From Coix lacryma-jobi var. lacryma-jobi (Eukaryota; Streptophyta; Magnoliopsida; Poales; Poaceae): DNA of 64,000 nt. Location of the stretch: NCBI GenBank assembly GCA_009763385.1, contig CM019824.1, forward strand, positions 143,165,705-143,229,704, in the 5' to 3' direction. The position numbers and the translations under genes were made by a program. Position 1 is the first letter of the stretch. Every line of letters begins with the position of its first letter. A model generated the notes under the pieces. It had not been told where the DNA came from. It worked only from the letters and a program-made list of their open reading frames with translations, and made no database searches. This document shows positions 31,793 through 42,067 of this stretch, one piece after another.

Positions 31793-31848
31793 GGGGCAAA
31801 CCTCAACAGGCGGGGCCTCCCACAATGTAAAAAGGTAACCGCATGCAT

Positions 31849-32931
31849 TTAATGCGCCCACCTAATCACGTCTCGAGCCGGATGCAGGGTACTCGTGGCA
31901 ATACCTCAGTTATCGGGGCCCTCCGCGGCCGCCGCTTCAACTTCGCATCCGTCGCCCAGACGACGTGATCTCCACTACCTTGCCTAAAAAGGCGCGCCCG
32001 ACGGGCAGAAGAATTCCAGACGACGGAGGCTTCTTCACAAAGGTAAGAACGGGCCCCGGCCCTAAGCCTCGAAGCAGCGAAGGCTGGCCCTCGAAGAGGG
32101 TTCGACAGCCGGCTTCGAGCACCCGAGTCAGGGACATCAAGGGGCGCCATTCGCGGCATTACTCGAGGGCCGAGCCCTCGAGGCCCCCCACGTGTATCCA
32201 AGGCGGGGAGCTCGACGTGCAGTGAGATCCCCTCGGAGGGAGGCATCGAGCCACCGGGCCCTAACGAACGGACCCGGCACTCCTGCAGACTGAGCACCCA
32301 TGCTTTATGAGACCGCCTCCGGGCCACAGTCGACCCCATCGAACGGGGCACGAGCTCTCACTTGGATTCCCCGTTACCAGCTCACCGGGAACCTCGATAC
32401 TCGCCCGCTCGTGGTAGTACGAGGCATCCCACCCCGCATCCGATCGAAAGGACTCGGCGGGATGACAAGCCAGGGCAATCGGCATGCCGGACAGCTCGAG
32501 GAGCCGGCCAGTCGGTTCAGCCTGGCACCCCTCGACGAAAGAGGGTCTAATAACTCGAGCAGTTGCGACTGATCTTTTTCCTTTGTGTGAGCATGAGATT
32601 TTCAGGCTCCGGACGAACGCCCCTCCAAGCCAGGCCTCGGGCGGAGTTCCCACGACAAAGAAGAAAGGCGCGCCCAGCAGGCGGAGGGCTTCCCAGCGAC
32701 AGAGGTTCCTTCGAAAGGATCCAAAACTCGGGGACTCGACACTCCAACACCACTAACACTCGCAAAAGCCCACGAGGGAGTTCCAACCCCTCCCCCGTGG
32801 CCTCGGGGGCTACACCCGTGGGTGTCGCTCGCACGACACCCACGGAGTCAAATCAACAAGACCCTCGAGACCAGTCAGTTACCCATCGAGATCCCAACCT
32901 GGAGCCCCTGCTCGAGTGCAAGCACTCAAAC
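31849..32931. other. Gypsy 3' region upstream of the 3' LTR
   Basis: No supported gene; short frames are by-products of GC content. It contains many CTCGAG/CTCGA motifs and two similar segments with AGGCGCGCCC and a CGACAGAGG-type context (31990 and 32670), suggesting an old internal duplication. It ends in the purine tract. Confidence 0.45.
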
Positions 32932-32948
32932 AAGGGCTCGGGGGCTAC
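32932..32948 (+). other. Gypsy polypurine tract
   Basis: AAGGGCTCGGGGGCTAC lies immediately before the 3' LTR. It is G-rich rather than purely purine, as in related grass elements, and is placed where plus-strand DNA synthesis starts. Confidence 0.55.
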
Positions 32949-34098
32949 TGTCGGTGGTACAAAAAAGGGGTACCCCCAATCAACGCACACACCCGAACGC
33001 TCTGTCTCCGTCTCGCCCGAGACCTCCCAGCGAGGCCTCGGGCGAGCACGATCGCTCTCCGTCTCGCTCGAGCCCTCCAGACCTCGGGCAAGCGCGCCCT
33101 CACACCTCGAGACCCACGCGGGGACCTCGAGCCTCCCTAACACGGCAGCCAGCCCCTCGAGACGCTTCACGCCTCCCTCGAGCGGCCCAGACATTGGACA
33201 CTAGCCCCATACCACACATTTAATGCACTCACCTACTCCAGTCATGTCCGCTGGTACACAGCACGTCCCACAGTGACTCGGTGTAAGGGTCAAGTCTCGT
33301 TTTCACCACAAGTATGGGCAAAAGGGCACCAGTGCACCACTGTTCGGCCATGCCAGGCACTGTAATTCCTCGAGGTCGGCTACGCGCCCCTCGAACCAGG
33401 CACTGTCACCCCTCGAGGCCGGCTACGCGCCCCACGAGCCCTGCGCTGCAACACCTCGAGGCCAGCTCCGCGCCCCTCGAGCCCCCGTGGTACCACCTCG
33501 AAGCCGGCTCTGCGCCCTTCGAGTCCTAACTACTTTCGTGCTGTTGGAGGACAGGTACCCCAAGACCCGGAGGGACCTCACCGCGTACTATACGTTCCGG
33601 GATGGGTGCTGTACGGCTCCCGCCTTGTCGCACCTCCACGTCCGCGCCCGGGATGGAAGCCACGACTCAAGGACGCCTCAACAGCGACGATCACATCGGC
33701 TCCAGTGGCCCCGACAAGACAGGGTTCCTACCCTTCTCCGTATGGGGCACCATGCGCCCCGACACCTGTAATACTTTTTGTAACCCTGGCCTCCCCTTGC
33801 TCTATAAAAGGGGACGCTAGGGCCCTCATTCACGGGGGAGAAAAACTCCGACAGACAACGCACCAGTCCACCCACGCATTCGAGTCCGGACTCCGGTCCA
33901 CGCTCACTGAGCTTGTATTCGCCCCTGTACAAGCACTTAGGTGCAAGTAATACAAGAACCACCTCCCCCGCTGGACGTAGGGCCTTCTTTGCCCGAACCA
34001 GGATAAATCCTTGTGTCATCTTGCATCACCATCCAGGGAGAGAAGCACGCGATCGTATTACTCGTTGGTGTCATACCCCCGGGTTCGAAACACCGACA
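32949..34098 (+). repeat. Gypsy 3' LTR
   Basis: 1150 bp, same length as the 5' LTR with three substitutions found by eye, one of which removes a CTCGAG site. It ends CACCGACA and is followed by the target duplication AAAAG. Confidence 0.95.
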
Positions 34099-34244
34099 AA
34101 AAGGTTGAATACCATTGCTGTATATTTGAGTTGATAATGTGAAGTATCAAAAGGGAAGGTAACATTGCTGTATATACCATTGCTGACCCTTAATTGCATG
34201 AACTGATATAAGAAGTCAAAAGGTGATCGACGAGCAACACATAC

Positions 34245-34328
34245 CTCATCACATTCCAAGTTTGTCTTTCTCGTAGCTAACGACAAGTGGTGTGCAGCAT
34301 AGAAGCCGGATAACTTGACAGAAGATTG
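34245..34328 (-). pseudogene. CACTA Ulp1-like protein, exon with FY segment
   Basis: A 28-codon exon (acceptor CCATTAG, donor GTATGTG) reading QSSVKLSGFYAAHHL… and ending LECDE. It corresponds to the C48 segment that normally holds the catalytic Cys (CG[FV][YF]); here Ser stands in the place of Cys (LSGFY). It sits between the gypsy 3' LTR and the TIR element. Confidence 0.55.
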
Positions 34329-35590
34329 CTAATGGCACTGCGACAAATATATATATATATAGAGAGAGAGAGAGAAAAAAAACTAAAATTTAGAATACAA
34401 CGCTCTTAATATTATTTAAAGCGTCGGCGGAGCACCGCCCACGTCCGGCGAGGCCGACCATTACCTTCCAAATCCCACAACCATAAATATTACCAACAAA
34501 CCATCTTTACATATGCTCCAGCAAGGCCATCCCGCAACAGTAAAAAATTTAAACGCAACCGTAAATCTTGCACACTCAAATACGTTCACCAGCACGTCAG
34601 AGCATGTCCACCCGCGACCGTAAATGTTTCATCCCGCAACCGTAAATTCCTCTCTTCTTCAGGTGTATCAGCACATCGGACCAATTGATTACCCGTGACA
34701 GTAAATATTACTACCATCGCGTCCAAATCTGGCTTTCACGTACGGTCAACGATGCATTCATTTTTCCTGGCATAATTTTCGCCATCATTCAAGTGTTGCT
34801 GCCCTTTTTATATTCCGCGGTGTCAACTCATCGGCATGTCTGCAACGTGAGTAGACCCAATGGTATATTTAATTATTTTGTGTTGAATCCTATTCTCTAA
34901 TTTTTTGGCCTGTTGGTAGCACATGGTGGTGGTGATGGTGATCAACGGATACAAGGGACCTCCCATTGGCGCTGATCGATCTGCATCGGCATGGCCCTCT
35001 CGATGATCTAAGCAGCTGGCGTCAGTAGAGTTAATCTCTGGATCAGCTACGCTTTGTTTCTGCATCCACCCTTGTTTCTGAGTTGAAATTTGTTTATGTC
35101 CATCTACGACTGCTTTCCCTTCTCGTCGGTTTTTATTTTTAAAATTGTTTGTCCTCTCATGAGCTTTGTTCCGTGTTTTTTACTGAAATTTGAGTCTCGG
35201 TTTTATTTTAATGAGACTACTGACTCATGTCTTTCTTGATGATATGTATTTTCAGTTAGCCAAAAGTATCAGATGGCAGAGCTGCTCCAAAACTGGCGTG
35301 CTGCAGTTTGGTGATGCAGACAAGCATGACATATAAGAGTAGATGAGTTCTGTAGAAGCAGTCATACCGTGATGCATGCATCTCTGAAGATTGAAGAAAC
35401 TAGCTAGCATGTTTTTTTTAAAAAAAAATGTACACGCCGAGAGAGTATTGTAATGGATTTTTCTAGTGCTTTGTGAATGTGGTCTCATATATGGAATCAC
35501 ATTGAAATTTAGCTCTAATTTAGTCGTTGCATTTTCAAAAGTCAAATAATTACTACTATACATCATTTACACAATAAAAATCATTAGAAA

Positions 35591-36216
35591 TAGGGGTGAA
35601 AACGGTCGGAAACGATTGGTAGGAGGCCAAATCACTTTCACTTTCAAATTGTTTTCATGAAAACGAAATCGATACGATATTGTCGGAAACGAATACGGCG
35701 CCGGTATTCCGGTAATTCCGAAAATGATAGTAGTTGATCGGAAAATACATCGATAACGGTCGAAATCAATTAGAATGGTATCTAAAAAACGATAAACACG
35801 ACAAATCATAATACATGATTGTTGCCTCATGGCCTGATTATCCGATTGGCTTCTTGTTTATAAACACATGAAATCCTTGCCTAATATTTCCTTTTCCAAA
35901 AAAAAATTACCTTATGTGCTCATGTGTGCACATAGATGGCAGGATGGACATGCTTATGTGAGCCAATTAGACCTAAACTCCTAAAGCATGTGTTGTGTCG
36001 ATAATTACCACCGGTAAATTACCGGCTAAATACGGAAATCTTCGAAAACGCTCGGAAGAGGGCAAAATCATTTTCACTTTCGTTTCCATTTAGTTTTACC
36101 ATTATTGTTTTCATTTTTTCGGTTACCACTATCATTTCCATTTAGGTCTAAAAGTCGGAAAAAACTCAAAAACGATTTCGGAAAATCGGTGATTACCATT
36201 TTCGTTTTCATCCCTA
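35591..36216. mobile_element. hAT-type element (626 bp) with 8-bp target duplication
   Basis: The ends TAGGGGTGAAAACGG and CGTTTTCATCCCTA are inverted copies, flanked by identical ATTAGAAA at 35583-35590 and 36217-36224. The inside is made of TTTTCGG/CCGAAA-rich subterminal motifs with no open frame, so it is non-autonomous. Confidence 0.88.
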
Positions 36217-36359
36217 ATTAGAAAGAATTATTCCTGCTCAAGTACTAAACGTGTCACCCAAAAAGAGCAATACCGTTGTCATTGTAAATAAATAAAACAA
36301 ATTATTAATTTATGAAGAACCATTCCATTTATTTCCATGCGCTTCCTTATTAAGTTCCT

Positions 36360-37190
36360 TAATTATAGACACTTATGGCTAATTGAGAAATAATAATTAA
36401 TGTCCTTAACTATAGATATTTACATAGTATAATTGAGGAGAATATATAAATCATTAAGTTCCTTATTTTTTATTTAATTTGAAAATCATGTGTTCAAGTA
36501 TATAAATTTACCAGTCTTTTCGCTTGTTCTGGTATATAAATTGAGTGCTAATAATTTACCGTGCAAGAAATTTTAATTACTACCAATGAATCTAGTCACC
36601 GATTATTGTTCATAGAAAGTAATAATTACTGTTTGTTTATTTTTAATTTTATTACTAAGGAAGACACGTTCCACATAATTAACTATTTATTTTTAGGAAA
36701 TGTTCCACATAATTTAGATGATGCATTTCCCTTTATTTTATTTAGTGTCGAGAAACGAATTTTGCAATATCGGTTTGCATTTTGTTTTGTTAAATAAATT
36801 TACTTTACTTGGTATAAATTTACTACTTGAAAATATTTGATTAGCTATTTTTCTATTATTACGGTTTGCAAAAGTCAAACAATTAGTACTTAGCATACTC
36901 AGAATTAATCCTCTAAATATAGACATTTACGGTTAAATGAGAGAAATCAAATAATTAACTTCCTTAACTACATGTATAATTAAAAAGAATAAACAAATAA
37001 TTAATTTCTTTAATTATAGACAATTTGTGGCTTCTTGCACAGTAGTAGATGCATACAGATTTCTATAAACATCATTACTGGTTCTGGTGTCCAAAACATT
37101 TTACGGTTAATTTTTATGCATTGTATTATTGCCGAGCGTTTGAAGGCTGAAGATAAAAAAATACTCTTTAGTATTCAGCATTTACGGAAA
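36360..37190. repeat. Diverged internal repeats, AT-rich
   Basis: Loosely repeated blocks such as CCTTAACTATAGA, AATAATTAATTTCTTTAATTATAGACA and ACATTTACGGTTAAATGAG recur about every 60-200 bp. They include degenerate copies of the TTTACGGTT motif found in the right-hand array. Confidence 0.4.
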
Positions 37191-37211
37191 TAAATAATTC
37201 TGAAACTGTTA

Positions 37212-37329
37212 GGGCCTGTTTGGAACGCAGGAATTTCACAGGAATCGCATAGGAATTTCACAGGAATCAGTTCAATTTCACAGGAAAAACACAGGAATCG
37301 GGAAAATTTCCCGCAATCCAAACGGGCCC
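37212..37329. mobile_element. Tourist MITE (118 bp) with TTA target duplication
   Basis: The ends GGGCCTGTTTGGA and TCCAAACGGGCCC are inverted copies, flanked by TTA at 37209-37211 and 37330-37332. Internal tandem CACAGGAATC/TTTCACAGGAA units. PIF/Harbinger family. Confidence 0.9.
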
Positions 37330-37763
37330 TTAGTCGGCAGATAAAGAATCATTAAAGAAACAAAGTCTTTCTATTTTAAAACTATTATTGCCCTTTGAAT
37401 ACTTTTACGGTTAAAACTATAGATAGAAGATGAAAGTTATAGTTGCGTTATTTGCTCAACGGGTCATCCGAGCACTTTTACGGTTAAAAGTATAGATAGG
37501 AGATAAAAGTTACGGTTGCGGATGTGCTCACCGAGTCATCTGACTTAGTCGTACTATTACGGTTGCGGAACTCGTTTTACGGTTACGGAACTCCTTTTAC
37601 GGTTGCGGAACTCATTTTATGGTTGCGGGATGTGACCACCAGATATCCTTTCGTGCACGCTTTTACGGTTGCGGGAGGAGATCAGTGATACTTTTTTGGT
37701 TGTGGAAGAGGTTGCCGGAGCACCGCCAGCGCTCTAAATAGAGCGTTGCGCTCGAAATAGTGG

Positions 37764-37811
37764 GGTCATATATATATATATATACATATATATATACATA
37801 TGTATATATAG

Positions 37812-37850
<39 letters not shown>

Positions 37851-37852
37851 GA
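37764..37852. repeat. TA/CA microsatellite
   Basis: (TA)n with ATACATATATA interruptions and a CACACACACA block. It borders the TIR element and probably marks its insertion site. Confidence 0.8.
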
Positions 37853-37926
37853 ACAATCATTTGAAAATGAAAGTTGAACACAATACTAGAGGCACAATAC
37901 TGACTTTTATTTTTAGAAGCACTTAC

Positions 37927-37997
37927 CGCAAATTTGGTAGCGTGTTTCAATGGCTCAGGTCTTTCTTTCAGCCCGCTTGTGTGCCTTGCAAAAGCCC
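37927..37997 (-). pseudogene. CACTA Ulp1-like protein, middle exon
   Basis: A 71-nt exon (acceptor TTGTATGTAG, donor GTAAGTGC) reading AFARHTSGLKERPEPLKHAT. It matches the linker between the DS[NR] and catalytic Cys segments of CACTA C48 proteins. Confidence 0.55.
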
Positions 37998-38096
37998 TAC
38001 ATACAATAGTACAACACACACATATATGTCTTATTATGCCTGTTCAATGACATCTTCATTTATGACAAGTTAATAATAGGTAAGCAAACAACTCAC

Positions 38097-38391
38097 TCGT
38101 CAATCAACAATTTTAGCACGCTGAAAATCATGGCTTCCAGATCTGTTGGAATCAAGGTATATGACCTTATTCCACTTTTGAATTACCATCATGACAACAC
38201 AATGATCACCAGCTAAGCCACCAAAGTTGTAGGCAAACATTATGTACTCACTCTTGGTATACTTGGTGAAGGCCTTTAGAACATACTGCAGAACTCTGTC
38301 TCTATCAAAGTTTATGTTGTCCAATGACATCACTTGTGGATCAAGAAAGCCCACAGGAATGTCCTTATCTTTAGCTTCCACAATCAGTGAT
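38097..38391 (-). pseudogene. CACTA Ulp1-like protein, exon with catalytic-site region
   Basis: Acceptor TTTTTAG, donor GTGAGT. It encodes FLDPQVMSLDNINFDRDRVL, then FAYNFGGLAGDHCVVMMVIQ and KVIYLDSNR, the His and Asp region of C48 (Ulp1-like) peptidases encoded by many grass CACTA elements. A TGA lies 4 nt before the donor, in frame, so the exon is probably damaged. These proteins resemble SUMO proteases; their role in transposition is not settled. Confidence 0.6.
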
Positions 38392-38696
38392 CTAAAAATG
38401 ACAAAGAACATGTAGAGAACATAAGTACAGAAACTAACTGTTATCCCATGCCCATCATATAAAAGTAGTCTTATCAAATTCAGGTTATTTCATCTTATTT
38501 CAGACCATAATTGTAGTCTTGGAATATAATCAGGTTATTTCAGCTTGTTTTTGTTCTTCTACCATGGGGTAACAAATATCCTTGTTATTTCAGCTTGGAA
38601 TATCAAATGCTTTGACAATACTAAATCACCTTGTTTTTGTTCTTCTACCATGGGATAACAAAAGTAAAGAAGACTGATTTGTTTGGAAGTACTTAC

Positions 38697-40054
38697 AACG
38701 TCCAACATTGAAGAAGAGAGGAATCCAATGCCCTAAAGTTGAAGAGGTCATACAAAACATTGTATCTCACAAGCCTAACCTCGAAATCTGATGAGTTTAG
38801 CATATAAATACCCCTGAACCTAACCGCTATCCCATGCTGATTGTTGACGCAATCTTTCATGTAATGAGCATGAAGAGCAGCACATCCTAGTCCTAGCGCC
38901 TTGAGGTCCATTGATGGCAGAAATAGGTTACCACATTTGTACTTATCATTCCATTTTTGTCGTTGTTGTCCTTGTACACTCTCTCCAGCAGCCTTACTAG
39001 CCCCCTTGTATTGCTTGGGCGGTCTTCCAGAAGCCATAGTTCCCACTTTTGCATCCTTAGGCAGCTTAGTGCATTCCTTCTCTGAGCTCTTTGCACTAGG
39101 CTCCTTTAGCACACTCTTTATTGCATCAGATGTGGTAGGAGGAGTTGAATTGGCTCCACAAAGTAGCTTTGTGGAAATAATAGCCTTGCCACTCTTGCCA
39201 CTTTTTGTTGTCTCATCTGGTTGAGATTGGGTTGGCTGGGTCTCATGTGCATCCTTGGCAGTTGCAAACAAACGCTTCAGGCGAGGAATTATAGGAAAGT
39301 ACCATACCACCTTCCGAGGAGCTCCATGTCTCTTGCCCTCATCACCTCCGTCATTTCTTTGTTTGTACCAAGAGGTTTCACACTCGGGGCATTCAGTTAG
39401 TTCAGCGTTATCGCCATGGTACAGGATGCAATCATTCTTACAAACATGGATTTTCTCGACCTCCAATCCCATAGGACAAACAATCTGCTTGGCCTCATAT
39501 ATGGTCTTGGGTAACTCATTCAGCTCAGGCAGCATGTCCTCCAATAGATGTAGCAATTCATCGAAGCTTCGGTCAGTCCAATGATGTGTCGCCTTCAACT
39601 GGAGAAGCTTCAGAGTAGCAAGCAACTTTGAATACTTCTCCTTGCAACTCGGATAGAGTAGGGTCCTCATACCTGCCACCAGCCGCTTTAGCTTCTTCAT
39701 GTCCGCCTCAGTATACTCATCAAAACCCATGGCATCAGGCACCATCTCCTCAAGATCCTCTGCCTTCTGGGCATAATTGGCACTAATATCCGCTAGCTTT
39801 TCATCAGTGAGATCCAGGGTACAAAAGGGTCCTTCCTCGTTGTCCTTCGGGATGCAAAAGGGTCCTTCCTCATTGTCATGACCAACAACATGAGATCCAT
39901 CGTCCTAACATATGTTACCAGAGAATCCTTGGTTCACATGACCAGCTTGCAAGTCTCGATCATTAACTACTTCTTCTCCATGCTTGTTCCAACATCTGTA
40001 GTCAACCATGAATCCTCGGATGATCAGGTGAGCATGGAGTGATAATGAACTCGA
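38697..40054 (-). pseudogene. CACTA transposase N-terminus fused to Ulp1-protein N-terminus
   Basis: From about 40050 down: transposase-associated domain (HLIIRGFMVDYRCWNKHGEE), a TAG stop near 39908, a 30-bp direct repeat encoding NEEGPFC twice, then 39745 onward the TNP2 N-terminal domain (LKATHHWTDRSFDELLHLLE, MGLEVEKIHVCKNDCILYHG, LTECPECETSWYKQ, VVWYFPIIPRLKRLF). Instead of the TNP2 nuclease it passes into a Ser/Lys-rich linker and the region preceding C48 (GNLFLPSMDLKALGLGCAAL … LDSSLLQCWTL), ending at donor GTAAGT (38696-38691). The missing core indicates an internal deletion joining two originally separate genes. Upstream sequence is cut at 40059 by copia A. Confidence 0.75.
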
Positions 40055-40440
40055 GTACTTGAAGGACCGAGAATGCTAAAGCAAGGCGACCAGAGGGGGG
40101 GTGAATGGGAGCCTAAAAATTTCTCTCAAAACTTTGGCCTTTGTCCCGAAAATCAACCCCCAAATGCTTCGACCAAAACGTGATGCCCATGACCCTTGGA
40201 AGAAAGTGGGTGATCCCTAGGATCACAGCGAGGCACCACCAAACGAGAGCAAGCCAACCACCAAAAAGCTTCGGCTCAAATTCGACCCCAAAAACCAAAC
40301 CTCTAACGTAGATGGAAGGCTATGTCGAGAAATCTCCAAATACCTATGCTAACAAGTAGCAAGGATACCTAGAGAGGTTTCTTGGTTAACTCTAGGGCCA
40401 AACGAGAAGTCCGAAAACCAAGCGGAAAAGCCAGGAGGCA

Positions 40441-40712
40441 ATTTGCACTGTCCAGGACAAGTCTGTGAAGTCCCGGACAGTCCGCGGGTACGGTCCCGGA
40501 CTGTCTGCGGTACTACCGGATTGTCCGCGAGGAGATGGCGGACTGTCCGCCAGCAAAAACCCTAAAACAACATGTCTGCTGAACCTCCCTGGTCGACTCG
40601 CGGATTGTCCGCGATCGACTACGGCGGAGTATCCGTCGTTCAACCAAAAGCAAAGTGGCCGAGCCACGCAGCCACTGGTCTGGCCCGAGCCCGACACGCG
40701 GACTGTCCGCGA
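40441..40712 (-). repeat. Palindrome array CGGACWGTCCG in LTR A
   Basis: About eight copies of the near-palindrome CGGACTGTCCG/CGGACAGTCCG spaced 20-60 bp apart, downstream of the TATA box and thus within the predicted transcript. The same array is in LTRs B and D. Confidence 0.8.
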
Positions 40713-41300
40713 CCACCCAGAGAAGGCGATTTTGATTGCCCTTCTCTCAAATCTCCCCAAATCCGATCCAAATCAAAATCCCTTGTTCCCAAACATGGAG
40801 AAGATGATCACGAGGTAGTTGGAAGACTATCCCCAAGAAATCATCCTCTCAAATTGACTTAATCAACATGAAATTGAAGGGGAAGGTGTATGAACCAAAA
40901 AAGCGCCACGAAACTTGAATCGACCCGATCTACTTGCTCGTGAGGGTAGAGATGAATTCCTTCGGTGGAAATGTTCTCCTCGCATAAAAGAACAAGTTGA
41001 TTCAAGTGGATTCGAAAAAGATGCACCGAGGAGGGAGATCGAGTGACGGGAAAATCGTGGAGAAAACGAAGAACGCGAAGAACAAGTTCAAAACGCAAAT
41101 CGAACCACGAATTGCAATTGTGTGGCTACCACACGAGACAATAGTGAGATTACGGTCTCACTTCCTCAAAATCTCAAGAACACAGAGGTATGATTGTCGT
41201 CTCTGCGGATCTTAGTAGCTACAGCAGGGAATGGGGAGCAGGAAACCCTAGAATGAAAATAGCAATGGCAAGATAGTCTGGAGGGAGGGGTTGCCTCTCC

Positions 41301-41307
41301 TTATATA
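41301..41307 (-). promoter_or_regulatory. TATA box of copia LTR A
   Basis: On the minus strand GGCTATATAAGGAGAGG. In LTRs B and D the matching site reads GGATAAGTAGAGGGAG and lacks this box. Confidence 0.6.
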
Positions 41308-41501
41308 GCCTAATACAATTATTCCCCTTCTACCTCTACTACTAATGAGCGAGCAGGCTAACCCTAAGGGTATTCCTGACCAACTCGAAGTTGGTGGTGA
41401 TCCGACGGCCACGCCCGCACAACTGGTAGCTTCGCCTCGACGCGACCTCACCGATTGCCGCCACATGCCGCCACCGCTCTGCTCGTCCTTTCATGGACCT
41501 C

Positions 41502-41758
41502 CCCCGGTTTTGAGGCCGAAACCGGGAAACCTGGGCCATCCCCCGGTTTTGAGGCGAAACCGGGAAACCTGTCGTCCGTCGCCTGAGTTTTGTGGCCCAA
41601 ACTCAGAAACCTGCCAGCACCCAGGTTTTCAGGCCCAAACCTGGAAGCCGTCCTCAGCCCGAGTTTTGTGGCCCAAACTCGGAAACCGGCCGCACCCAGG
41701 TTTTGAGGCCCAAACCTGGAAACCGACCACTCGGTGGTTTTTCTGTGGCTCAACCACC
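41502..41758 (-). repeat. Hairpin array in LTR A (seven stem-loops)
   Basis: Consecutive inverted repeats with stems CGGTTT/AAACCG (twice), GAGTTT/AAACTC, AGGTTT/AAACCT, GAGTTT/AAACTC, AGGTTT/AAACCT and GGTGGTT/AACCACC, and loops of the TGAGGCC or TGTGGCC type. It lies upstream of the TATA box. Confidence 0.85.
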
Positions 41759-42067
41759 AAACTGATCCGTAGAGGGGATGCACCACCCGTGCACCCCGTC
41801 CACACACAAGTCTTCACTTGTCGCTGTCCCAGGCTGTCAGCCACCATGGCCGATCCTCAGGCCACCAGTCCGTCAGACCAAGCCTTACGTCCGACCTTCA
41901 CCGCTCCGGGTCCATCGGCACGGCACGTCTCTACTTGACCTTCACCTTGCCTTTGATCACCGTATCCGAGCTCAACACCTGCACAACACAAGCCAAAGAA
42001 CATGCGCATCATCCCAGTTGACAATCACTCATCATCTCAAGATCCGGCATACACCCATGTATCCGCA

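Larger units (their letters stand above)
19028..34098 (+). mobile_element. Ty3/gypsy retrotransposon, Tat lineage, complete (15,071 bp)
   Basis: Two 1150-bp LTRs (19028-20177 and 32949-34098), each TGTCGG…CCGACA, are flanked by the 5-bp duplication AAAAG (19023-19027 and 34099-34103). Between them are the primer site, gag-pro, pol with a second RNase H, a 6 kb 3' region with an antisense multi-exon gene, and a purine tract (about 32932-32948). A second RNase H, a DGGS protease and large extra 3' coding space are hallmarks of the Tat lineage. The LTRs differ at only 3 positions by eye, so insertion is recent. The internal region is GC-rich, unlike the AT-rich flanks. Confidence 0.95.
34398..37748. 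mobile_element. TIR element of unassigned superfamily with opposed repeat arrays
   Basis: The left end (34398-34440: CAACGCTCT…TTTAAAGCGTCGGCGGAGCACCG) is an imperfect inverted copy of the right end (37714-37748, reading CAACGCTCTATTTAGAGCG and GGCGGTGCTCCGG on the minus strand). Inside each end is an array of the 12-bp motif CGCAACCGTAAA, direct on the left (34471-34710) and inverted on the right (37096-37680). The interior is AT-rich with no coding frame. It holds a hAT element (35591-36216) and a Tourist MITE (37212-37329). It is inserted within a (TA)n stretch of the CACTA intron. MULE or hAT affinity cannot be decided without a clear target duplication. Confidence 0.6.
17186..40059 (-). 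mobile_element. CACTA (En/Spm) transposon, minus strand, split by later insertions
   Basis: The 3' end is at about 17186, where TACTATGTCAGAAAAGC resembles a CACTA terminus with one change, followed by dense subterminal repeats to about 17600. Coding pieces in minus-strand order are 38697-40054 (transposase-associated and TNP2 N-terminus), 38097-38391, 37927-37997, 34245-34328 and 18271-18387 (Ulp1-like protease). Splice phases agree across the pieces, showing that the gypsy element (19028-34098) and the TIR element (34398-37748) sit in its introns. The 5' end is cut at 40059 by copia copy A and would lie beyond the copia nest, outside the window. The TNP2 catalytic core is missing, so this is a deletion derivative. 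Confidence 0.65.
40060..42067 (-). repeat. Copia A 3' LTR (complete, 2008 bp)
   Basis: On the minus strand it runs from TGCGGATACATGGGTG to TTCTCGGTCCTTCA. It contains a palindrome array (40441-40712), a TATA box (41301-41307) and a hairpin array (41502-41758). The purine tract AAGGGGGATAT precedes it. Confidence 0.9.
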
